In this document: positions 7,612-14,430 of the stretch, one piece after another
Layout of the letters: each line of letters begins with the position of its first letter
How positions within the stretch are numbered: position 1 is the stretch's first letter
DNA from: Prolixibacteraceae bacterium
Lineage (GTDB): Bacteria; Bacteroidota; Bacteroidia; Bacteroidales; Prolixibacteraceae
Length of the DNA: 14,430 bases
Direction: 5' to 3'
Assembly: GCA_016788685.1 (NCBI GenBank)
Contig: JAEUSS010000615.1
Location: 1 to 14,430 of the forward strand
The notes under the pieces: generated by a model
Database searches by the model: none
Seen by the model: only the letters and a program-made list of their open reading frames with translations
Told to the model about the DNA's origin: nothing
Translations under genes and position numbers: made by a program

Positions 7612-8316
7612 TTAGTGTTTTGTGTTGGGTGTGGATAATGGTTGATTCCCTGTTTTTTCTTCCTGTTGATTACCAAACACTTTTTTAAAGGTATTAAATA
7701 TGATTTCGGTGAGCTCTTCTTCGTCGATTTTTAACGCCAGAGCAGCCTTTTGATAAACGCTGCCAACGGAAATTTTTCGGTCGTCGGTTTCCAGAAATAA
7801 TTGCTCCGGAGGGATTGTTTGTAAGGCGTTTTGTTTGGATTGGTCGTTCAGAAATTGCTCGCCGACTGATAGAAAAAAACCATGTCTGACCAGACTTTGT
7901 GCTGTTTGCTGATTACCCCTAAATCCATGAATAATCCAGGGAATTTCAGCCCTGGTTTCTTTTTTTAGTTTCAGTAATTCGGAATATGCCCGTACACAGT
8001 GGATAATTAAAGGTTTAACGGCTGTATGGGCAATTTGTATCTGTGCTCTGAAATACAATTCTTGCAGCGCGAAACTGGTTGATACAGATCGGTCCAGGCC
8101 GCATTCGCCAATAGCGATCATATTCTTGAGTTGTGTTGCGCGTTCAATTTCCTGAAGGCATTTGTCAACCTTAACAGTTTCGATATGCCACGGGTGAATA
8201 CCGGCTGAGAAGAGGTGATTTTGCCGGACAACGGGCAGATCCTGAGCAAAAATATTCAGTATTTGAATGTGCTCTTCTTTTTTTAGCTGATGTGTGTGGA
8301 TGTCAATTTGTTGCAT
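7612..8316 (-). CDS. TatD-family metal-dependent hydrolase
   Basis: 234 residues, slightly shorter than typical TatD proteins (about 255-265). Family members are cytosolic metal-dependent nucleases/hydrolases of the amidohydrolase fold. All expected metal ligands can be seen: His7 and His9 (IDIHTH), Glu71 (GECGLD), His106 (IIHCVRA), His130 (IIHGFRG) and Asp178 (LETDD). Other family features are SAGIHPWH and FLSVGEQF. The last ~18 residues (from QQEEKTGNQ) form a polar tail beyond the usual end. The substrate is not known; TatD homologues have 3'-5' exonuclease activity. It is divergent from the secreted protease gene (115 bases between the starts), and a candidate -7 box lies at 8354-8361. 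The methionine operon downstream has its own promoter, so the two need not be co-regulated. Confidence 0.9.
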   Translation of the reverse strand: MQQIDIHTHQLKKEEHIQILNIFAQDLPVVRQNHLFSAGIHPWHIETVKVDKCLQEIERATQLKNMIAIGECGLDRSVSTSFALQELYFRAQIQIAHTAVKPLIIHCVRAYSELLKLKKETRAEIPWIIHGFRGNQQTAQSLVRHGFFLSVGEQFLNDQSKQNALQTIPPEQLFLETDDRKISVGSVYQKAALALKIDEEELTEIIFNTFKKVFGNQQEEKTGNQPLSTPNTKH

Positions 8317-8353
8317 GTCATAGATTGTTTGCAGGGCTCGTGCTGCCTAAGAT

Positions 8354-8361
8354 CAAAAATA
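8354..8361 (-). promoter_or_regulatory. Candidate -7 element of the TatD-family gene
   Basis: On the minus strand TATTTTTG matches TAnnTTTG exactly, 37 bases before the ATG at 8316. No clear -33 TTTG was found at the expected distance. Confidence 0.35.
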
Positions 8362-8403
8362 GTTGGTTTTGGCGGAATACGCATATCATCAGAATTTTTA
8401 TTA

Positions 8404-8411
8404 TAAATTTG
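8404..8411 (+). promoter_or_regulatory. Candidate -7 element of the secreted protease gene
   Basis: TAAATTTG matches TAnnTTTG exactly and ends 20 bases before the ATG at 8432. This also favours that ATG over the TTG at 8363, which would lie upstream of the promoter. No convincing -33 box is present. Confidence 0.4.
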
Positions 8412-8431
8412 AATCTTATCGATTGAAGAGT

Positions 8432-10642
8432 ATGGATATTAAATATCATCTCCGGATTGCTTTTTTCCTGTTGTTGCTGCCTGTGGCGGTGAGCGGGCAG
8501 ATTTCGCAAGGCGGGGTTCCTATGCAGGTTCTGAAACAAAAGTCAGTTTTTTCGGGCGTTGAGGATCTGGTTGTTATGCCTGCAGTGGACGGTCTGAAAA
8601 TGAGAAGGGCAGACAGCCGGTCAGGTCCGGATATGCTGAAACCATTTAAGTTTGCACATTCTTTTGAGGTTTCGCTTTCGCCCCAAAACTCGGGGAAATG
8701 GTACAATACATCCGAAGTGAATATATGGCAGTTGCGAATCCGCTCAACCGGAGCTTTTTCGTTGAATTTAATTCTGAATAATTTCAGGCTTCCCGAAAAT
8801 GCCCGTTTATTCCTGATTAGTTTGTCGACCGGAGAAATCAAAGGAGCTTACACTTCTCAAAATAATTCTGATAATCAGATTCTTGCTATTGAGCCTGTTG
8901 CCGGAGATGAAATGCTTGTGCAATACGAGGAGCCGGTTAAAGTTGCATTTCCCGGAGAGTTCACGATTTCGCGTGTCGCTCACGATTTTGTAGGGATTAC
9001 AGCTTCCGGAGGACATCGGCCGCTGGGTATTTCGGGCTCCTGCAACATCAATGTTAATTGTAATGAGTTTGACGGTACTGAAGAGTTGCGGGATGCGGTT
9101 TGCCGGCTGATTGTTAATGGAACCGAAATTTGTACCGCCACTTTAATCAATAATACCTCTCAGGACGGAACTCCTTATGTTTTAACAGCCTATCATTGCT
9201 TGTTTGATGCCACCCGGCAAAAAACAATGGAAGAAATGGCGCAGGTATCGGTTTATCTTTTTAATTACGAATCGCCGTCGTGTTCATCGGTTGATGGTGA
9301 TGTTAGCCGTTCGTTATCAGGCAGTACACTGAAGGCATCGTTTGATAGTCTCGATTTTGCATTGTTACGCTTAAATACAAGCTTGCCGTATCATTACCGC
9401 CCCTATCTGGCGGGTTGGAACAGGCAGGGAGTGCCGCCGGCCAGTTCCGCATGTATTCACCATCCTTTGGGAGACATAAAGAAAATAGCTGTCGATAAAG
9501 ATGCTGCAGTAACCTCAACTTTTAACTCCGGCTATCTGGCTAAAGGTTTTTGGAATATTCGGCGGTGGGAAAGAGGTGTTACTGAGGACGGATCGTCCGG
9601 CGGGCCGCTCTTTGATCAGGACAAGCTGCTGGTAGGTACGCTTACCGGAGGCTCCGCAACTTGTTCTCTGCCCACCAACGATTATTTTGAGAAGTTTTCA
9701 CTCGCCTGGGATTATCGGAAAGAACCCGATAAACAACTGAAAGTGTGGCTCGATCCGCTGAACCTGAATGTGGAAAAACTTGCCGGATTGATGCCTAATT
9801 CAGGAGAAACACTGTGTAAGCCAATAACCAATATAAAGGACCATGAAACCTTCTCATCGGCCCCGGTCACCGGAGGATCAGCTTCAAAAGGTTATTGGAG
9901 TGGTACCAATGAACTTGGATTCACTGAATTTGCAGAGAAATTCAGGTTTTCAAAGAATTGCTTGGTTCAGGGAGTCTCTTTGGGAGTTTCCAAATTGAAA
10001 ACCAGTTCATTATATTCCAATTCTTTTGTAACCATCAAGGTGTACGAAGGGAAAGATAAGCCAGTAAAATTGTTGTACAATGAAAAATACAGCATCAGAA
10101 ACCTGAGCAGTGATGCAATGAATTATTTCAGGTTCAAAGAACCGGTAAGGACTTCCGGAAATTTTTTCGTGTCGTATGATATTTCGCAAATGCGCGATGG
10201 TGACACGCTGGCTGTATACATGGCCGACCGGAAACAGGATGTTTCAAACAGTTTTCTACTTAAGAATCAGTCAGGCTGGTCGGCATACAGTTCACAAAAC
10301 CCGGACGGGAATGGTTCAGCCCTGCTTATGGAGTTAATTGCGTGCGGCGTTGAATACCGGCTGATTAACGATGAGTTTGATTCGGAGTCGGAATTTGCCC
10401 GCTTTTTCCCGAACCCCTTGCCGGCCGGTTCGGTTTTAAATATTCTGGCGGCAGATTCTATTGACTGTCCGGAAGATGTTGCGGTTTACGATTTGTTGGG
10501 GAAAAGGCATCGTGTTCCGTTCTCGCAGGAAGGACCGAACAGCATGAGCCTCGATTTCAGGAGCCAACGACCGGGGATTTACTTTGTCCGGCTGGAAGTT
10601 GGTGGCCGACCGGTTGTTGGAAAGATTGCCTACATTCCTTAG
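8432..10642 (+). CDS. Type IX-secreted trypsin-like serine protease
   Basis: 736 residues from the ATG at 8432. A TTG 69 bases further upstream would keep the frame, but would place 23 extra residues before a textbook signal peptide (MDIKYHLRIAFFLLLLPVAVSG). After an N-terminal beta-rich region (about 75-180) comes a chymotrypsin-fold protease domain (about 215-440) with the complete triad: His255 (LTAYHCLF), Asp308 (SLDFALLRL) and Ser389 (EDGSSGGPLF), resembling bacterial lysyl-endopeptidase-like enzymes. A beta-sandwich region (about 470-640) follows. The C-terminus (about 655-736) is a type A type-IX sorting domain, with FFPNPLPAG, the VAVYDLLGK strand and a PGIYFVRLEVGGRPVVGKI ending. It should pass the inner membrane by Sec, the outer membrane by the Por system, and be released or anchored after signal removal. 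Peptide specificity is not determined. Confidence 0.9.
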   Translation: MDIKYHLRIAFFLLLLPVAVSGQISQGGVPMQVLKQKSVFSGVEDLVVMPAVDGLKMRRADSRSGPDMLKPFKFAHSFEVSLSPQNSGKWYNTSEVNIWQLRIRSTGAFSLNLILNNFRLPENARLFLISLSTGEIKGAYTSQNNSDNQILAIEPVAGDEMLVQYEEPVKVAFPGEFTISRVAHDFVGITASGGHRPLGISGSCNINVNCNEFDGTEELRDAVCRLIVNGTEICTATLINNTSQDGTPYVLTAYHCLFDATRQKTMEEMAQVSVYLFNYESPSCSSVDGDVSRSLSGSTLKASFDSLDFALLRLNTSLPYHYRPYLAGWNRQGVPPASSACIHHPLGDIKKIAVDKDAAVTSTFNSGYLAKGFWNIRRWERGVTEDGSSGGPLFDQDKLLVGTLTGGSATCSLPTNDYFEKFSLAWDYRKEPDKQLKVWLDPLNLNVEKLAGLMPNSGETLCKPITNIKDHETFSSAPVTGGSASKGYWSGTNELGFTEFAEKFRFSKNCLVQGVSLGVSKLKTSSLYSNSFVTIKVYEGKDKPVKLLYNEKYSIRNLSSDAMNYFRFKEPVRTSGNFFVSYDISQMRDGDTLAVYMADRKQDVSNSFLLKNQSGWSAYSSQNPDGNGSALLMELIACGVEYRLINDEFDSESEFARFFPNPLPAGSVLNILAADSIDCPEDVAVYDLLGKRHRVPFSQEGPNSMSLDFRSQRPGIYFVRLEVGGRPVVGKIAYIP

Positions 10643-10676
10643 AATGTAAAAACGGAGTGAATCAATGTTTTGTCAA

Positions 10677-11198
10677 TCAGCTGTTTGTGAATTTCTCCCA
10701 ATGAACCATGTCTGCCAATGGTTTACGCGATTTTGCCGGCGCTTGGGCTGTTGTATATCCCGGCGGGATCAGGGCGATAGGCTCGACGTGGTCAGGTAAG
10801 TTCAACACTTTTCGGGTAAGGCCCACGTCAAAGTGACAGACCCAGCAGGTTCCAAGTCCCAGATCCGTTGCTTTCAGGACCAGGTGATCAATTGCAATGG
10901 CGGCATCAACGTCTGCAAGGTCTTTGTTGTCTTCAGCCCTTTTCCACGAACGGTTATGGTCAGTACATACAGCAATACATACCGGTGCTTGTTTGAACCA
11001 GCTTCTGGGGTAAGCCGCATGTATCTCTTCCAGGTTTTCCGGCGAAGTAATCACTACAAACTCCCAGGGCTGGTAGTTATGCGCCGAAGGTGCAATATGT
11101 GCGGCTTTCAGAACTTCCAGGATGGTTTCCCGGTCTACCGGCTGGTTGGTATATGACCGGACAGAAAACCGACTGTTTATGAGTTGATCGAATTCCAT
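10677..11198 (-). CDS. Nitroreductase family FMN-dependent oxidoreductase
   Basis: 173 residues, complete and of usual length for the compact nitroreductases. These homodimeric cytosolic flavoproteins use NAD(P)H to reduce nitro groups, quinones or other acceptors; the physiological substrate here is not known. Family motifs: the FMN phosphate-binding RFSVRSY at 10-16, the PSAHNYQPWEF segment at 37-47, the central DVDAAIAIDHLVLKATDLG helix, GTCWVCHFD, and the C-terminal PIALIPPGY with a KSRKPLADMVHW tail. Cys residues in GTCWVCHF are common in one subgroup. The gene is convergent with the secreted protease (34-base gap). The 60-residue Cys-rich protein gene lies 85 bases upstream on the same strand and may be co-transcribed. 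Confidence 0.93.
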   Translation of the reverse strand: MEFDQLINSRFSVRSYTNQPVDRETILEVLKAAHIAPSAHNYQPWEFVVITSPENLEEIHAAYPRSWFKQAPVCIAVCTDHNRSWKRAEDNKDLADVDAAIAIDHLVLKATDLGLGTCWVCHFDVGLTRKVLNLPDHVEPIALIPPGYTTAQAPAKSRKPLADMVHWEKFTNS

Positions 11199-11283
11199 TT
11201 TGTCGAAAATATATGAATTACTAATTAAATTAAAGTGTTGATTCAGATGAGGTTTTATTGCCAGGGTTCAGAGTTCAGAATTG

Positions 11284-11466
11284 TTAAATGCATCCGCAAA
11301 CAAATCCCTCAGCCATACCTTCCAGCAACTCTTCAATCGCTTTTTTTTCGCGATCGGTTCCTTCGCACTCCCTGCAAACCGGCAAATTGAATTGTTTGTT
11401 CATCTTGTCATTCTGCGGATCAGTTTCTTTGCCGCAAACAAAGCAACGGGTTGAAAAATCAGGCAT
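11284..11466 (-). CDS. Small Cys-rich (zinc-ribbon-like) hypothetical protein
   Basis: 60 residues from an ATG at 11466. Two CxxC knuckles (Cys8-xx-Cys11 and Cys31-xx-Cys34) are spaced as in a small zinc ribbon, followed by a charged helix (EKKAIEELLEGMAEG) and a C-terminal Cys57-Gly-Cys59. The pattern of paired cysteines and the absence of a signal peptide suggest a cytosolic metal-binding protein. I do not recognise a named family. It lies upstream of the nitroreductase gene on the same strand (85 bases), which could mean a shared transcript. A candidate weak -7 box (TACTTTAG, minus strand, 11506-11499) lies about 30 bases before the start. Confidence 0.7.
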   Translation of the reverse strand: MPDFSTRCFVCGKETDPQNDKMNKQFNLPVCRECEGTDREKKAIEELLEGMAEGFVCGCI

Positions 11467-11738
11467 CGTGTGGATATTTATTTCAACAAATTCTGAGGCT
11501 AAAGTACGTCAATAAATCTGAATCTGAAATCGTTTTTTGAACCATGTTGTCACGAAATAAAAACGGTTAGAATACAATTTTACTGATTTATTGACAGTTA
11601 TTCGGCCATAAAAAGGCAATAATGACCGATCATAAAGCAATTCGTGGCATGGCATGATAATAGTAAAAACCAACTCAAGATTTAAACATTATAACTACAT
11701 TTGTAACTTTCATTTTTTGATCACTTAAAACCCAGATA
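11467..11738. other. Intergenic region between the Cys-rich gene and secA
   Basis: 272 bases between two divergent genes, AT-rich. Apart from the candidate secA promoter (11696-11703), I see only a weak, bulged hairpin at 11598-11622 (TTATT...GCC / GGC AATAA). No frame, repeat or recognisable RNA was found. Confidence 0.5.
11696..11703 (+). promoter_or_regulatory. Candidate -7 element of secA
   Basis: TACATTTG is an exact match to TAnnTTTG, ending 35 bases before the secA ATG (11739). A -33 TTTG is not evident at the usual spacing. Confidence 0.4.
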
Positions 11739-14430
11739 ATGGCATTTATAAACAAAATTCTAGGCAAGTTTCTCGGCTCGAAAGCTGATAAGGATATGGC
11801 CGAAATCGCTCCGTTGCTTGAACAAATCAAAAAAGAATACGAACGCATTAAATTGTTGCCGAATGATGAGCTGAGAGCTGAGTCGGCCCGGTTGAAAGCG
11901 GTGATTAAGGAACGGATTAAACCGGAAGAAGACCGCATCAACGAATTGAATGAACTGGTTGAAACGGTTGATATTCAGGAAAGCGAGAAGATTTATCAGG
12001 AAATCGATAAACTGGAAGAAAAAATTAACGATAAACTGGAAGAGGTTCTGAATGAGATTCTTCCTGCTGCATTCTCAGTGGTAAAAGCAACTGCCAAACT
12101 CTTCGCCGAGAATGAGCGGGTAATTGTTAAAGCAAGTGATTTCGACCGTGATCTGGCCGCTACCAGAAACAGCATTCAGATTGAGGGCGACAACGCGGTT
12201 TGGTACAACAAGTGGATGGCCGGCGGAAACCAGATCACCTGGGATATGGTGCATTACGATGTTCAGCTGATCGGGGGTATTGTGCTGCATCAGGGTAAAG
12301 TGGCCGAAATGGGTACCGGTGAAGGAAAAACACTGGTTGCTACTTTGTCGGTATTCCTGAATGCTTTAACCGGTCGCGGAGTCCATTTGGTTACCGTGAA
12401 CGATTACCTGTCGAAACGTGACTCGGAATGGATGGGACCGATCTTTGAATTTCACGGACTGAGCGTTGATTGCATCGACAAACATCAGCCCAACTCAGAA
12501 GGACGCCGCAAAGCATACCTGGCCGACATTACCTACGGAACAAACAACGAATTCGGTTTCGATTACCTGCGCGACAACATGGCCATCAGCCCACGCGATC
12601 TGGTACAGCGCAAACATCATTATTCCATCGTCGACGAGGTTGACTCGGTTTTGATTGATGATGCCCGTACGCCATTGATTATTTCGGGTCCGATACCAAA
12701 AGGTGAAATTCAGAAGTTTGAAGAACTGAAACCTAAGGTTGAAAAGTTATACGCAGCTCAGCGAAACCTGACCAATCAGTGCCTCTCGGATGCCAAACGC
12801 ATTTTGACTAATCCGAATGCCACCAAGGAGGAAAAAGAAGAAGGGGCGATTTTGCTGCTCCGTGCACATAAAGGCTTGCCTAAAAATAAGGCACTTATTA
12901 AATTCCTGAGTGAAGAAGGAATTAAAGCCATGATGACCAAAACAGAGAATTTCCATATGCAGGACAATAACAAGCTCATGCATATCATTACTGATCCTCT
13001 GTTCTTTGTGATTGAAGAAAAACAAAATTCGGTTGAACTGACCGACAAAGGTATCGACCTGATCTCGGATGATGTGGATGATCCTACATTCTTTGTTTTA
13101 CCTGATGTGGGTTCAGAGTTGGCTGAGATTGAAAATAACAAATCACTTCCGAAAGAGGTTATTTTAGAGAAAAAAGAGGAACTGCTGACCAGCTATTCCA
13201 TTAAATCGGAGCGTGTCCATACCATTAACCAGTTGCTCAAGGCATATGCCATGTTTGAAAAAGACGTGGAATACGTGGTCATCGACAACAAAGTGAAGAT
13301 TGTAGACGAGCAGACTGGCCGTATCATGGAAGGCCGTCGTTATTCCGACGGACTGCATCAGGCGATTGAAGCTAAAGAACATGTAAAAGTAGAAGCTGCA
13401 ACTCAGACTTTTGCAACCATCACCCTTCAGAATTATTTCAGGATGTACCATAAACTAGCCGGTATGACCGGTACCGCTGAAACAGAAGCAGGTGAGTTGT
13501 GGGACATCTACAAATTGGATGTGGTGGTTATTCCGACCAACCGCAAGGTAATACGCGATGACCGCGAAGATTTGGTTTATAAGACCAAACGCGAGAAATA
13601 CAACGCGGTAGTTGAAGAAATTGTAGCACTCAATAAAATCGGAAGACCAGCCCTCGTTGGTACAACATCCGTCGAAATTTCGGAATTGCTGAGCCGTTAC
13701 CTCAAAATGCGGGGCATCAAACACAATGTGCTGAACGCCAAACTACACGCCCGCGAAGCTGAAATTGTAGCTGATGCCGGTCTGAAAGGTATGGTAACCA
13801 TTGCAACAAACATGGCAGGTCGTGGTACCGACATTAAGTTATCTCCGGAAGTAAAAGCATTGGGCGGTTTGGCCATCATTGGTACCGAACGCCACGAATC
13901 GCGTCGTGTCGACCGGCAGTTGCGCGGACGTGCAGGACGTCAGGGAGACCCGGGTTCTTCGCAGTTCTTTGTTTCGCTGGAAGACGACTTGATGCGTTTG
14001 TTTGGTTCCGACCGGATTACCGGTATTATGGATAAAATTGGTCTGAAAGAAGGCGAAATGATTCAGCATTCCATGATTACCAAGTCTATTGAACGTGCCC
14101 AGCGGAAAGTGGAAGAAAATAACTTCGGAATTCGTAAGCGTTTGCTCGAATACGATGATGTGATGAACTCTCAGCGAGAAGTTATCTATAAAAAACGCCG
14201 CCATGCCTTGTTTGGCGACCGCCTCGAGGTTGATATCCTGAATACCATGTACGATGCAATTGATAACCTGGTAAATGAATATCAGGCCAACGGAATGTAC
14301 GAAGAATTCAACATGGAGTTAATCAGGTTGATGTCGATGGAAGCGCCTGTTTCAGAGCAGGAGTTCGGAAGGATGAAAGCGGAAGACCTGGTTGAAAAAA
14401 CATATCAGGAAATGGTTGCTGCTTACACCC
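11739..14430 (+). CDS. secA: SecA preprotein translocase ATPase (3' truncated)
   Basis: 897 residues are visible and the frame is open to the window edge. SecA is the ATPase that drives unfolded preproteins through SecYEG, and would act on the signal-peptide proteins in this window. Motifs: Walker A MGTGEGKT (191-198, Lys197), [27 protein letters not shown], Walker B/DEAD-type DEVDS (299-303), [34 protein letters not shown] (about 690-699), [15 protein letters not shown] (about 727-741) and the helical scaffold [13 protein letters not shown]. Compared with E. coli SecA there are about 90 extra residues before Walker A (a charged coiled-coil-like stretch near residues 60-95, plus an insert around 125-165) and about 60 extra between DEVD and the NLTERG-equivalent. 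These are typical of Bacteroidota SecA, whose total length is about 1100 residues. Start chosen at ATG ([14 protein letters not shown]), the usual N-terminus. Confidence 0.97.
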   Translation, partial: MAFINKILGKFLGSKADKDMAEIAPLLEQIKKEYERIKLLPNDELRAESARLKAVIKERIKPEEDRINELNELVETVDIQESEKIYQEIDKLEEKINDKLEEVLNEILPAAFSVVKATAKLFAENERVIVKASDFDRDLAATRNSIQIEGDNAVWYNKWMAGGNQITWDMVHYDVQLIGGIVLHQGKVAEMGTGEGKTLVATLSVFLNALTGRGVHLVTVNDYLSKRDSEWMGPIFEFHGLSVDCIDKHQPNSEGRRKAYLADITYGTNNEFGFDYLRDNMAISPRDLVQRKHHYSIVDEVDSVLIDDARTPLIISGPIPKGEIQKFEELKPKVEKLYAAQRNLTNQCLSDAKRILTNPNATKEEKEEGAILLLRAHKGLPKNKALIKFLSEEGIKAMMTKTENFHMQDNNKLMHIITDPLFFVIEEKQNSVELTDKGIDLISDDVDDPTFFVLPDVGSELAEIENNKSLPKEVILEKKEELLTSYSIKSERVHTINQLLKAYAMFEKDVEYVVIDNKVKIVDEQTGRIMEGRRYSDGLHQAIEAKEHVKVEAATQTFATITLQNYFRMYHKLAGMTGTAETEAGELWDIYKLDVVVIPTNRKVIRDDREDLVYKTKREKYNAVVEEIVALNKIGRPALVGTTSVEISELLSRYLKMRGIKHNVLNAKLHAREAEIVADAGLKGMVTIATNMAGRGTDIKLSPEVKALGGLAIIGTERHESRRVDRQLRGRAGRQGDPGSSQFFVSLEDDLMRLFGSDRITGIMDKIGLKEGEMIQHSMITKSIERAQRKVEENNFGIRKRLLEYDDVMNSQREVIYKKRRHALFGDRLEVDILNTMYDAIDNLVNEYQANGMYEEFNMELIRLMSMEAPVSEQEFGRMKAEDLVEKTYQEMVAAYT

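Noticed and set aside
8363..8431. TTG-initiated N-terminal extension of the secreted protease
   Set aside because: It would place 23 residues in front of an ideal signal peptide and would start upstream of the likely -7 box at 8404-8411.
10631..10648. TACATTC-CTTA-GAATGTA hairpin at the end of the protease gene as terminator
   Set aside because: It is only 7 bp, AT-rich, overlaps the stop codon, and has no T-run on either side.
11598..11622. Hairpin TTATT..GCC/GGC-AATAA upstream of secA as a regulator or terminator
   Set aside because: Bulged, AU-rich, loop-dominated, and not positioned to act on either gene with confidence.
12747..14204. Several minus-strand open frames across secA
   Set aside because: They are antisense to a continuous, motif-complete SecA frame, with shadow-like composition.

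Overview
The window looks like a chromosomal segment from a member of the Bacteroidota, probably a Bacteroidales/Marinilabiliales-type organism. The evidence is a secretion substrate with a type IX (Por) secretion C-terminal signal, a PorE-like TPR/PD40/OmpA protein, a DUF4251 protein, a SecA with the large insertions usual in this phylum, Bacteroidota-style -7 elements (TAnnTTTG) upstream of several genes, and no clear Shine-Dalgarno sequences. No mobile elements, CRISPR arrays, tRNA or rRNA genes are visible. The genus is not determinable from what I can see.

Layout. Bases 1-521 hold the C-terminal part of a D-2-hydroxyacid dehydrogenase, followed by a secreted DUF4251 protein (598-1107) closed by a strong hairpin terminator. 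A 65-residue charged hypothetical protein lies on the minus strand (1191-1388). An AT-rich spacer leads to a PorE-like envelope protein (1657-3594). Convergent to it is a minus-strand methionine operon, read right to left: a divergent aspartokinase-like protein (7306-5954), O-acetylhomoserine sulfhydrylase metY (5936-4632) and homoserine O-acetyltransferase metA (4557-3631). Further right are a TatD-family hydrolase (minus, 7612-8316), a divergently transcribed type IX-secreted trypsin-like protease (8432-10642), a nitroreductase (minus, 10677-11198), a 60-residue Cys-rich protein (minus, 11284-11466) and secA (plus, 11739 to the window end, 3' truncated).

The most interesting region is the roughly 200-base leader of the methionine operon (about 7307-7508). 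It sits behind a textbook Bacteroidota promoter (TTTG, 20 nt, TATGTTTG). It contains a 31-codon open reading frame (7487-7392, minus) whose C-terminal nine residues include four methionines (MSGMSMIMR). Its stop codon lies in the 5' arm of a hairpin (7354-7394). This has the layout of a methionine-responsive attenuator with a leader peptide, rather than a SAM riboswitch, which I could not match. The operon's first product is an aspartokinase homologue in which several conserved active-site motifs are altered (KFGGTS to RFGGSS, GRxGSD to GKRSAD, the DVDG segment lost, DPR to DPE). It may be a regulatory pseudokinase or an enzyme with changed function. MetA carries Glu111, the residue associated with acetyl-CoA use, which agrees with the adjacent metY: together they would make homocysteine from homoserine, acetyl-CoA and sulfide. 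A perfect 13-bp inverted repeat between metY and metA may modulate metA expression separately.
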